A stretch of 64,000 bases of DNA from Cyclobacteriaceae bacterium (GTDB lineage Bacteria > Bacteroidota > Bacteroidia > Cytophagales > Cyclobacteriaceae): assembly GCA_028281285.1 (NCBI GenBank), contig JANQKF010000020.1, positions 124,001-188,000 on the forward strand, in the 5' to 3' direction. Positions within the stretch are counted from its first letter, which is position 1. Each line of letters starts with the position of its first letter. The position numbers and the translations under genes were made by a program. Shown one piece after another: positions 43,927-51,314 of this stretch. The notes beneath the pieces were generated by a model. It did no database searches and was not told the origin of the DNA. It was given only the letters and a program-made list of their open reading frames with translations.

Positions 43927-45024
43927 TCAGTGAATGGTGGCTGAATTCTGTCGAATCCGTTCGTAATAATCGGATGGAGACTGACCCGTGAACTTCTTGA
44001 ATACACGATAGAAACTCACTTTGTTGTTGAAACCGGAGTCATGACCGATATCGATAATTCTTAAATCATCTGAGTCAGATGATTCCATTAGTCGTTTAGC
44101 TTCATTTACTCTCTGCTCGTTGAGCAAGTCTTTGAAAGTTTTTCCAAAACGTTGATTAATGGTCTGCGATAATGCCTTTGAAGAGACTTTTAATGTCCTT
44201 GCGATTTCTTCCAAAGTAATAGCATCATTGAGATAGGGCTTCTCCGTTTGCATCAAAGTCTCGAATTCGAGTGCAAGTGCCATCCCGTTGGCCCCTTTTG
44301 CAATTTTTTGCTTAGTGTCGATGAAGTTCTGTTTCCTGAAGAAACTATAAGCCAGCGATTGAAGGAGCAGGGTCATGATGATCATGGTTATCGTACCAAA
44401 GCTTTCAATCGTGATACCGCCTAATGAGTTTTGAAGACCGTAGATAAACCCTAGAACCAGGAATGCGGTGAAGGCGATTAGAATTCGGAGGTACCATCTT
44501 GCCAGCCTGTCTTTTTTGAATTTGTTGACATAGTCCACCATCAGCTTGATGGTAATGCCACAATAGGTAAAGAGCTGAATGATCAGGAACGAACCAATGA
44601 TAATTCCCGAAGTTGTGTTTTGCCTGGTACCGGATCGAATGGACTCAATGAATTCGAGCTTTTCGGCCGATGGCATTGTGAAGTTTCTAAATCCCAATAC
44701 CAACAAAACCGCAAAGGGTATAAAATGAACTAGATGTTCTCTCTTCAGTTTAAAGTCTTCCCTGACAATACTCAGTGCGAATAATAGGAGTAGTGGTCCT
44801 CGTGTGAAATTGAGCAAGTAAGAAGTTCCAAATATTCTCGGAATTTCAAGAATGAGGTCAGTGGATACCAGGATGCTCTCCAACAATGCGTAACCCTCGG
44901 TGAATAACACAATGGCGAACAGTATTTTACGCAACGATCGTTTCGGACTGACCAAGAGGAAAACCGTCAGGGCAAAGGCCTGGAAGGCCCCGAAAGCAAT
45001 GAAGATGTTCGCTACGTTTCCCAA
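43927..45024 (-). CDS. AraC-type regulator with membrane-embedded N-terminal half (TTG start)
   Basis: 365 residues from a TTG at 45024. No ATG or GTG is available upstream before the in-frame stop at 45055-45057, so an uncommon start is likely. About seven N-terminal helices (1-235) precede an AraC DNA-binding domain (about 265-355): ITLEEIARTLKVSSKALSQT and RIIDIGHDSGFNNKVSFYRV, then FKKFTGQSPSDYY. It sits immediately upstream of the three-part hydrolase gene and probably controls it. Confidence 0.88.
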   Translation of the reverse strand: MGNVANIFIAFGAFQAFALTVFLLVSPKRSLRKILFAIVLFTEGYALLESILVSTDLILEIPRIFGTSYLLNFTRGPLLLLFALSIVREDFKLKREHLVHFIPFAVLLVLGFRNFTMPSAEKLEFIESIRSGTRQNTTSGIIIGSFLIIQLFTYCGITIKLMVDYVNKFKKDRLARWYLRILIAFTAFLVLGFIYGLQNSLGGITIESFGTITMIIMTLLLQSLAYSFFRKQNFIDTKQKIAKGANGMALALEFETLMQTEKPYLNDAITLEEIARTLKVSSKALSQTINQRFGKTFKDLLNEQRVNEAKRLMESSDSDDLRIIDIGHDSGFNNKVSFYRVFKKFTGQSPSDYYERIRQNSATIH

Positions 45025-45118
45025 AGAATTCGAATTTTCAGAGAGAAACGAATATCAGCCGAAAAGGATTTAACTCCAAGTCGGGACCGGCCAACGGAAG
45101 ACTATTCAGTTGATCGGA

Positions 45119-46780
45119 CTAGTAGGTGTTTTCGTGCACTTTTACAGCACGTCCTGACGGATCATTTTGATTCTGGAATGATTCGTCCCATGCTAGCGCC
45201 TCGGCTGTACTACAGGCCACTGAAGGCACTGAGGGTACACAAAGTGCCGCGGTATCAGATGGAAAATGCTCAGCAAATATCGACCGATAATAGAATTCCT
45301 CCTTATTCATCGGTGTTTGAATTGGAAATTTGAAATGGGCATTCGCCAATTGCTCGTCCGATACTTCGCTTTCCACCAAGTCCTTCAATGTATCGATCCA
45401 GCTGTACCCAACCCCGTCAGAAAACTGCTCTTTTTGACGCCAGGCCACGCTTTCGGGTAGGTAATCTTCGAATGCTTTTCTGACCACCCACTTCTCCATT
45501 CTTTCCTCGGTGATCATTTTATCCTGAGGATTCAAGCGCATGGCCACATCCATAAATTCTTTATCAAGGAAAGGAACTCTTCCTTCAATGCCCCAGGCAG
45601 CTAACGACTTGTTTGCGCGATTGCAATCATACATATGAAGCTTATTGAGCTTGCGCACGGTTTCTTCATGGAATTCCTTAGCATCGGGTGCTTTATGGAA
45701 GTAGAGATATCCACCAAAAAGCTCATCCGAACCTTCTCCCGACAATACCATCTTGATTCCCATAGCTTTGATAGCCCTTGCCATTAGATACATCGGTGTG
45801 GATGCCCGGATTGTGGTGACATCATAGGTTTCCAGATGATAAATCACATCACGAATTGCATCAATGCCCTCCTGAATTGTGAAAAGTATCTCATGGTGCA
45901 CTGTCCCAATATGATCCGCTACCTTTTTTGCTGCTGCCAAATCCGGTGAACCTTCGAGTCCCACAGCAAAAGAGTGAAGCTGCGGCCACCAGGCATCTTT
46001 AGTATCATTGGATTCAATACGTTTCTCAGCGAATTTCTTGGCAAGGGCAGAGGTGACGGAAGAATCGAGGCCTCCCGAGAGTAGTACCCCATAGGGTACA
46101 TCTGACATTAATTGTCTTTTCACGGCTGCTTCCAAAGCATCATGAAGTTCTTTGATGCTGGTTTCGTTGTTCTCAACTGCCGAATACTCGGTCCACTCGC
46201 GGTCATACCACTTTACCGGCTTCTCGTCATTGCTCGACCAATAATGGCCGGGAGGGAAGAGTTCAATTTTGGTGCAGGTCCCCTCTAATGCCTTCAACTC
46301 GGAAGCCACGTAGAAAGTACCATTTTGATCCCAACCGATGTATAATGGAATGATCCCCATATGGTCGCGGGCCACTAAGTATTCGTTAGTTTTCGAATCG
46401 TAAAGGGCAAAACCAAAGATGCCATTTAAGTCATCCAGGAAGTCAACGCCTTTTTGTTGGTAGAGGGCGAGGATCACTTCACAGTCAGATGCAGTGTTGA
46501 AATTGTAATTGCCTTCGAAGGGTGCACGGAGCTCTCTATGGTTATAGATCTCTCCATTCACGGCCAAAATCACCGTTTTGTCTTCACTATACAATGGTTG
46601 TCTTCCGGACGTAGGATCGACAATGGCAAGACGCTCATGGGCCAAAATGGCCTTGTCTTCGCTATGAATACCGCTCCAATCGGGACCTCGATGTCTAAGC
46701 TTCTTAGACATTTCCAAAAGCTTGGGTCTCAATGACTCGGACTTTTGTTTTAGGTCAAACGCGCAAACAATTCCGCACAT
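45119..46780 (-). CDS. asnB: Asparagine synthase B (glutamine-hydrolysing)
   Basis: The ATG at 46780 gives 553 residues beginning MCGIVCAFD, so after Met removal Cys is the N-terminal nucleophile. The glutaminase half (1-200: RHRGPDWSG, GEIYNHRELR, SDCEVIL) and the synthetase half (SGGLDSSV ATP-pyrophosphatase motif, GEGSDELFGGYLYF) are intact. It makes Asn from Asp, Gln and ATP. The 442-bp region upstream (46781-47222) holds foldback repeats instead of a clear promoter. Confidence 0.97.
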   Translation of the reverse strand: MCGIVCAFDLKQKSESLRPKLLEMSKKLRHRGPDWSGIHSEDKAILAHERLAIVDPTSGRQPLYSEDKTVILAVNGEIYNHRELRAPFEGNYNFNTASDCEVILALYQQKGVDFLDDLNGIFGFALYDSKTNEYLVARDHMGIIPLYIGWDQNGTFYVASELKALEGTCTKIELFPPGHYWSSNDEKPVKWYDREWTEYSAVENNETSIKELHDALEAAVKRQLMSDVPYGVLLSGGLDSSVTSALAKKFAEKRIESNDTKDAWWPQLHSFAVGLEGSPDLAAAKKVADHIGTVHHEILFTIQEGIDAIRDVIYHLETYDVTTIRASTPMYLMARAIKAMGIKMVLSGEGSDELFGGYLYFHKAPDAKEFHEETVRKLNKLHMYDCNRANKSLAAWGIEGRVPFLDKEFMDVAMRLNPQDKMITEERMEKWVVRKAFEDYLPESVAWRQKEQFSDGVGYSWIDTLKDLVESEVSDEQLANAHFKFPIQTPMNKEEFYYRSIFAEHFPSDTAALCVPSVPSVACSTAEALAWDESFQNQNDPSGRAVKVHENTY

Positions 46781-46817
46781 AATTTTAATAATTGACTTAA
46801 GGCAATTGATAAAGAAA

Positions 46818-46945
46818 AGAGGCAGTCTCAAAAGAAAAAGAACGTCATTCCCGACTGGATCGGGAATCTCAAATTGGCTTCACACCGTATTTTGAGATCC
46901 CGCCCCTGTCTGCCGACAGGTAGGTTCGCGAGGATGACGAATCAG
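46818..46945. repeat. Nested foldback repeat between asnB and the RAYT gene
   Basis: Outer arms GAGGCAGTCTCAAAA (from 46820) and TTTTGAGACGACCTC (ending about 46951) are complementary with two mismatches. Inside, GTCAT/ATGAC pair again, with small hairpins CCCGA-CTGGA-TCGGG (46851-46865) and CCTGTC-TGCC-GACAGG (46905-46920). It is an intergenic repeat of the GTCATTC...GAATCTC type, probably mobilised by RAYT-like enzymes. Confidence 0.65.
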
Positions 46946-47006
46946 GTTTTGAGACGACCTCTTGGTCTATTCAATGCGCAAATATGGAAGGTTATTTTTT
47001 AAGGAT

Positions 47007-47127
47007 AAAATCTAAGCTGTATTTTGTTTAAGAGCAGTTTACTACGAACAGCTTATGCTACTTTTCTATGTCGAGCTTATCGAGACATCCAGGCTTGCGA
47101 TCAAGATCTCTCCACTCCGGTCGAGAT
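47007..47127 (+). repeat. Left direct repeat flanking the RAYT gene
   Basis: Starts AAAATCTAAGCT and contains TTATGCTACTTTTCTATG then TCGAGC...TCGAGACATC and GATCTCTCCACT-CGGTCGAGAT. The same blocks recur in the same order and orientation at 47865-47973. Confidence 0.75.
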
Positions 47128-47131
47128 GAAA

Positions 47132-47188
47132 AAAGAAATCTTACCACAAGGATAGGATCAGGCCCTTGTTGGTGTTGTCACCAACAAG
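47132..47188 (+). repeat. REP-like element, left copy
   Basis: A 43-nt unit (47132-47174, starting AAAGAAATCTTACCACAAGG) recurs at 47803-47845 with 41 of 43 bases identical. It ends in a hairpin with perfect 10-bp arms: CTTGTTGGTG (47165-47174), loop TTGT, CACCAACAAG (47179-47188). The loop is the reverse complement of that in the right-hand copies. Confidence 0.8.
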
Positions 47189-47222
47189 CCATAGTAATAC
47201 AAATGAATCTTTAAATTGAATT

Positions 47223-47747
47223 GTGCATCATCATTACCCTCAATTCTTCACTGCTACCATACTCAATTGGATTCCGGTTCTCAAGGATGATTCGTTTAAG
47301 CAAATCATATCAGATTCGCTTCTTTTCCTTACTCAAAATTCAAGGTGCAATGTGTATGCATTCGTCATTATGCCAAATCACATACACCTTATTTGGAGGA
47401 TTAATGAAAACTACAAAAGAGAAGATGTGCAGCGGGACTTTCTAAAATTTACTGGTCAACAAATCTTGTTTAGACTAAAGGATAGTGATGCAGAAGTACT
47501 ACCTAAATTTGAAGTGAACTTGAAAGATCGGCACCATCAGATTTGGCAGCGAAATCCACTATCAGTTGACCTTTTCAGCCGGAAGGTACTGGAACAAAAG
47601 CTGGACTACATACACGCCAATCCGGTTCAGAAGAAATGGGAACTGGTGACAGACTTTGTCGATTATAGGTTCTCGTCAGCTTCTTTCTACGAAGAAGGAA
47701 GAACTGAATTTGGTTTTCTGACGCACTATATGAAAATATTTGAATGA
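47223..47747 (+). CDS. REP-associated tyrosine transposase (RAYT, IS200-like Y1 HUH)
   Basis: 174 residues from GTG 47223; an in-frame stop at 47217-47219 excludes a longer ATG start. The HUH motif is in FVIMPNHIHLIW (residues about 47-58), and the catalytic Tyr is in DYIHANPVQKKWELV, followed by VDYRFSSASFY, the canonical RAYT C-terminal block. RAYTs are single-copy, domesticated relatives of IS200/IS605 TnpA that nick and spread REP hairpins. Here REP-like hairpins lie on both sides, with longer direct repeats beyond. It is complete, with no obvious passenger. Confidence 0.92.
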   Translation: MHHHYPQFFTATILNWIPVLKDDSFKQIISDSLLFLTQNSRCNVYAFVIMPNHIHLIWRINENYKREDVQRDFLKFTGQQILFRLKDSDAEVLPKFEVNLKDRHHQIWQRNPLSVDLFSRKVLEQKLDYIHANPVQKKWELVTDFVDYRFSSASFYEEGRTEFGFLTHYMKIFE

Positions 47748-47768
47748 GTTGCAGCTTGGGTCTGCAGG

Positions 47769-47792
47769 TTTGTTGGTGACAACACCAACAAA
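47769..47792 (+). repeat. REP-like hairpin, right copy 1
   Basis: TTTGTTGGTG (47769-47778) and CACCAACAAA (47783-47792) are perfect arms with an ACAA loop, 21 bp after the RAYT stop. Confidence 0.75.
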
Positions 47793-47802
47793 GGCGAAAG
47801 AA

Positions 47803-47858
47803 AAAGAAATCTTACCACAAGGATGGGATAAGGCCCTTGTTGGTGACAACACCAACAA
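47803..47858 (+). repeat. REP-like element, right copy 2
   Basis: The same 43-nt unit as the left copy (47803-47845), then a hairpin with 9-bp perfect arms (47837-47845 and 47850-47858) and an ACAA loop. Confidence 0.8.
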
Positions 47859-47864
47859 AGGCGG

Positions 47865-47973
47865 AAAATCTAAGCTAGAGCAGCGTAGTACGAACAGTTT
47901 ATGCTACTTTTCTATGTCGAGCTAGTCGAGACATCTAAAATTACTTTCAGGATCTCTCCACTTCGGTCGAGAT
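47865..47973 (+). repeat. Right direct repeat flanking the RAYT gene
   Basis: Matches the blocks of 47007-47127 in order and orientation: AAAATCTAAGCT, TACGAACAG, TTATGCTACTTTTCTATG, TCGAGACATC, GATCTCTCCACT and CGGTCGAGAT. Confidence 0.75.
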
Positions 47974-47979
47974 AAAAAA

Positions 47980-48002
47980 AATCCCACCGCAAGGGAGGGA
48001 TT
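47980..48002 (-). terminator. Terminator downstream of tRNA-Gln
   Basis: AATCCCACC (47980-47988) pairs with GGAGGGATT (47994-48002) with one mismatch around GCAA. The minus-strand read then runs into a T tract. It fits the 3' end of the tRNA transcript. Confidence 0.7.
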
Positions 48003-48014
48003 CTTTATTTTAAG

Positions 48015-48087
48015 TTGGTCCACTAGGGCTCGAACCTAGACTCTTCTGGACCAAAACCAGACGTGTTGCCAGTTACACCATGGACCA
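48015..48087 (-). tRNA. tRNA-Gln (anticodon TTG)
   Basis: The minus strand folds as a full cloverleaf of 73 nt including the discriminator base: acceptor TGGTCCA/TGGACCA, D arm GTGT...ACAC, anticodon arm TCTGG-TTTTGGT-CCAGA with TTG in the loop, and T arm CTAGG-TTCGAGC-CCTAG. The 3' CCA is not encoded. A terminator follows at 47980-48002. Confidence 0.96.
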
Positions 48088-48151
48088 TCCAGAAATTGAG
48101 GTACAAAAGTAGTACTTGGTTTTAGATTTGAAAACCTTTCCGTTAAATTTT

Positions 48152-49312
48152 TTATTCCTTCTCTTGCTTCCAGAATGCGATACCTCCGGCTTGCTTTCCA
48201 AGTAGTGCAGTATCCACCAATTTGAGCTCCTCCAGGTCAATGACATCCATCATTCCGGGGTCATCGCCAATCCCTTCAACCGATACAAATGCATAGCGAT
48301 TGTCTTCCGAAATGGCTACACCATGCGTTACTTTTTGGCTGTTGTCAAGTCGAGCCAGTTCTTTACCGGTTTCTAAATCCCAGATGCCTGTTTTGGCGGC
48401 AGTTTTGTAGGAAACTACCATCTTCTTGCCATCAGGAGTGATGTCGATGTTATACGGCCCCTTGTCGGTTTCGAACTTACGGGTCACTTTCCAGTTTTTG
48501 GTATCCACTTCATAGACTTGTGCACTTCCATTACCGGCTACGTAGACTAAATCTTTGGTAGGATGGGGGCTCACCCAGGTCGGTTTGAACTTGGAATGCT
48601 TCATGCCTTTCATACCGTCCATTTTCGAGTGATCCATCTTACTATGGTCCATTTTCGAATGATCCATCTCTTCCATCTTCTCCATACCCTCCATCTTTTC
48701 CATTTTCTCCATTCCGGCCTCATCAAGGTTGAACTTCTTACTTACCTTCAGTTGAAGGGCGTCAATCTCAAAAAGCTCACCAGACATCATAGCGACAGAA
48801 TAGTGCTTAAGTCCATCGCTGGTGAGTCGTGAACCATGAGGCATTGCACCGGTAGTAATTTGGTCAAGTTCTACCATTTCATCCACATCAACTACGGATA
48901 CCGTACTGGGCACCATATCACCATGCAGGTTGAAGTTCACACAGTAAAGCAACCCTGTGGTTTCAGAGATTTGCATGGAGGCGGGGAAGAGCCCTAATTG
49001 TGTACTTCCCACTACCTTGTCTGTTCCTGTCTCGAATTTGTAGAGTGTTCCATACGGATTGCCGTGGGCCATACTTAGATACCAATGCTTCTTATCCGGA
49101 CTTACGGTAATTCCATGGGGGCCTTCGTTTTCAGCTGGCCAAACACCTACTGGAATACGTTTTATGGTTTCAGCCTTTTTGCCGTCAAATTTGACCAACG
49201 CCACCTCGTCTTCCGACTCGGCTGTAACGTAGATATAATAGTTTTGACTATGGGCCACCTGAATGGTCAGCCCAACGATCAATGCGAATAATACTCTTCT
49301 AGTTCTTTTCAT
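48152..49312 (-). CDS. Secreted YVTN/YncE-type beta-propeller with Met/His-rich insert
   Basis: 386 residues from ATG 49312 (a start 15 bp earlier is less likely), with a Sec signal ending VAHSQ. The fold is a seven-bladed YncE/YVTN-like propeller: PHGITVSPDKKHWYLS, STVSVVDVDEMVEL, YNIDITPDGKKMVVSY and HGVAISEDNRYAFVS. At about residues 198-242 it is interrupted by a low-complexity Met/His stretch (MEKMEKMEGMEKMEEM, then three MDHSK units, then MDGMKGMKHSK). Such Met/His runs bind copper in CopA/CopB/CusF-like and Slt-type proteins, so a metal role is plausible but unproven. It is the last gene of an operon behind two LVIVD proteins (25-bp gap). Confidence 0.82.
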   Translation of the reverse strand: MKRTRRVLFALIVGLTIQVAHSQNYYIYVTAESEDEVALVKFDGKKAETIKRIPVGVWPAENEGPHGITVSPDKKHWYLSMAHGNPYGTLYKFETGTDKVVGSTQLGLFPASMQISETTGLLYCVNFNLHGDMVPSTVSVVDVDEMVELDQITTGAMPHGSRLTSDGLKHYSVAMMSGELFEIDALQLKVSKKFNLDEAGMEKMEKMEGMEKMEEMDHSKMDHSKMDHSKMDGMKGMKHSKFKPTWVSPHPTKDLVYVAGNGSAQVYEVDTKNWKVTRKFETDKGPYNIDITPDGKKMVVSYKTAAKTGIWDLETGKELARLDNSQKVTHGVAISEDNRYAFVSVEGIGDDPGMMDVIDLEELKLVDTALLGKQAGGIAFWKQEKE

Positions 49313-49337
49313 TTTAATAAGTACCAAATTTCAGACC

Positions 49338-51293
49338 TTACTTTGTTTCGATTTTCGCGTTTTTGGGTTTAACGGGTTCCACTTTAGACACCCACAAACC
49401 ACTATGCATATCAGCATAGAATAAATGGCCTTTGTGTAACTGTGCGCCCCAGGTTTGTGGCATATTTGGAACAAATCCCTCGGGGTCTCCAGGCAAGTAC
49501 CAGGTGATCTCTCGGCCCTGTGCCAGCAGATCACCCATAAGTTCACCGCTGATATCTATTACTCTCACTCCGCCATTGTAGAAGGTAGCATAGAGTGTTT
49601 CACTCTCTTCGTCAACCCAAAAGTTATGTGATCCTGCAAATGGAATTTCAAAACGCGCAACTTCTTCAGGATTGTTTAGATCAGAAAAGTCGATCATGTG
49701 CAAATATCCACCGGCCAGGTAGTTACCATTCATTGCATATGGAAATTTTTCATCACCGGCAATTACATAGAACTTTCCGGTAGATGGACTGCGGAATGGG
49801 CAGGCCGCATGGTTGTCCCCACTTGGATAGGCATAGCTTGCAAATTGAACCGGATTCTCGGGAGACCCACCTGCAATGCCATTTCCAACATCTACAAGTT
49901 GAACACCATCCGCCCAATTAGAAGAATAAGCGATACCATCTGCTACCCAGACATCATGGATCGAATGTCCCGGAGTATCCAGTTCAAACTTACTCACCGC
50001 AAACGGATTCTTGGGATCCTTTATATTTATGATATAATACTTTCGACCTGCACTCAGGGCATAGACATAACCTTTGTCAATAAAGACATTGTGTACTCCA
50101 CCGGTGAGGTTTTTGTCATACGTAGCGTGGATTTTGACATCCCTGGGATTAGAGGTGTCCAGAATCACCAGGCCATTTTTCCTGTTTGATGCGCCTTCAC
50201 GACTGATGACTGTAACTTTTCCGTCCTCTGATACCTTGACATCATTTACAGTCCTTGCATCGACTTGTATGCTATCAATCTTGATGATGTTAGAAGGTTC
50301 TGTAACATCCCAAAAATAGGCTGTCCCATCTGCACTCCATGTGCCTGTCACAGCGTAGTCGCGACCATCTTGGCCTTCCCAAACCCAAAGATCGGAAGTG
50401 AATTTGTCATTGACGGTTCCCTGACCTACCAGTTCAATTTTTCTCGCTACATCACGTTCGTTGATGCGCAGCGTTTTGTAGGCTGTGGCCGTTCCTGTGG
50501 AGGCAGTCACAGTATAAACCCCAGCTTTGTCCGCAACAAAACGACCATCTTGCTTTATCAGTCCCGAAGCAGTTGTTGAAACATCGTCCGCGACACCTTC
50601 AAAAGAGTAGCGGATAGGTGCGTCATCAATGACATTTCCCTTTGTATCCAAGGCTGTTGCTTTAAAGTGAAAAACATCTCCAGTCCGGGCCTCATAACCT
50701 TCCGCCTCCAATTCAACGGAGACAATAGGGTTTTTAACCACATTGAGTGATATCGTATTCTCTATGTTCTCAATGGTTGATGTGATCTTGACATTGCCCG
50801 GTTTCAGACTTCTGATATTCCCGAATGCGTCCACAGTCGCAACTTTTTCATTGCTGGAAGTCATTTTGACCTTTGCTCCCTCACGTACCAATCCGGCCTG
50901 ATCAATCACTTGGTATTTTAGTTGCACCGGAGTACCAGCATAGACTTTGTCAGGAATGGCATCAATCCGGATTTCCGCAAGGGGAGGGAAGTCGACTATC
51001 ATCTCGAAGTTTTTTCGAGCTCCCCTGGTAAAAGCAATGATGCTCACTTTGCCAGGCTTAAAAGCATGTGCAACTCCAAGAGAGTCAACGAATAGTACCT
51101 TTCTATGCCTGGATCTAAAAACTACCGGAGACTCTATCTTTTCCCCATTTTCAGTCACATAGGCAGACAACTGTCTGCTCTCACCAACGTCTAATGTGAG
51201 ATCTGTTGTTTCCAACACAATTTCCTTTTGAGCCAATAAGCTCATTGGTACGGTGATTAGAAGGGCTACGAATACAAAAGATAACCTAGTCAT
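49338..51293 (-). CDS. LVIVD-repeat protein with Ig-like domains (copy 2)
   Basis: 651 residues with a Sec signal (FVALLITVPMSLLAQ). Residues about 24-275 hold about three Big_2-like Ig domains (LDVGESRQLSAYVTENGEK, KVASLD-like VATVDAFGNI, VTASTG). Residues about 285-630 form an LVIVD-repeat propeller: NGLVILDTSNPRDV, GVHNVFIDKGYVYAL, YYIINIKDPKNP, GVQLVDVGNG and GGVRVIDISG. Many His sit at blade tips (GGVHNVF, HSIHDVW, GSHNFWV, AQLHKGH). LVIVD proteins are surface-exposed and mostly uncharacterised. Copy 1 lies 21 bp upstream. Function unknown. Confidence 0.85.
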   Translation of the reverse strand: MTRLSFVFVALLITVPMSLLAQKEIVLETTDLTLDVGESRQLSAYVTENGEKIESPVVFRSRHRKVLFVDSLGVAHAFKPGKVSIIAFTRGARKNFEMIVDFPPLAEIRIDAIPDKVYAGTPVQLKYQVIDQAGLVREGAKVKMTSSNEKVATVDAFGNIRSLKPGNVKITSTIENIENTISLNVVKNPIVSVELEAEGYEARTGDVFHFKATALDTKGNVIDDAPIRYSFEGVADDVSTTASGLIKQDGRFVADKAGVYTVTASTGTATAYKTLRINERDVARKIELVGQGTVNDKFTSDLWVWEGQDGRDYAVTGTWSADGTAYFWDVTEPSNIIKIDSIQVDARTVNDVKVSEDGKVTVISREGASNRKNGLVILDTSNPRDVKIHATYDKNLTGGVHNVFIDKGYVYALSAGRKYYIINIKDPKNPFAVSKFELDTPGHSIHDVWVADGIAYSSNWADGVQLVDVGNGIAGGSPENPVQFASYAYPSGDNHAACPFRSPSTGKFYVIAGDEKFPYAMNGNYLAGGYLHMIDFSDLNNPEEVARFEIPFAGSHNFWVDEESETLYATFYNGGVRVIDISGELMGDLLAQGREITWYLPGDPEGFVPNMPQTWGAQLHKGHLFYADMHSGLWVSKVEPVKPKNAKIETK

Positions 51294-51314
51294 AGCATTA
51301 GGGCACGGACCGTT

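Noticed and set aside
46781-48087. Insertion sequence or integrated element bounded by tRNA-Gln
   Set aside because: Only the small RAYT and REP-like repeats are present; no integrase, att-like tRNA fragment or cargo was seen.
49698-50189. 163-codon plus-strand frame opposite the LVIVD gene
   Set aside because: Antisense shadow, low-complexity composition, no homology pattern.
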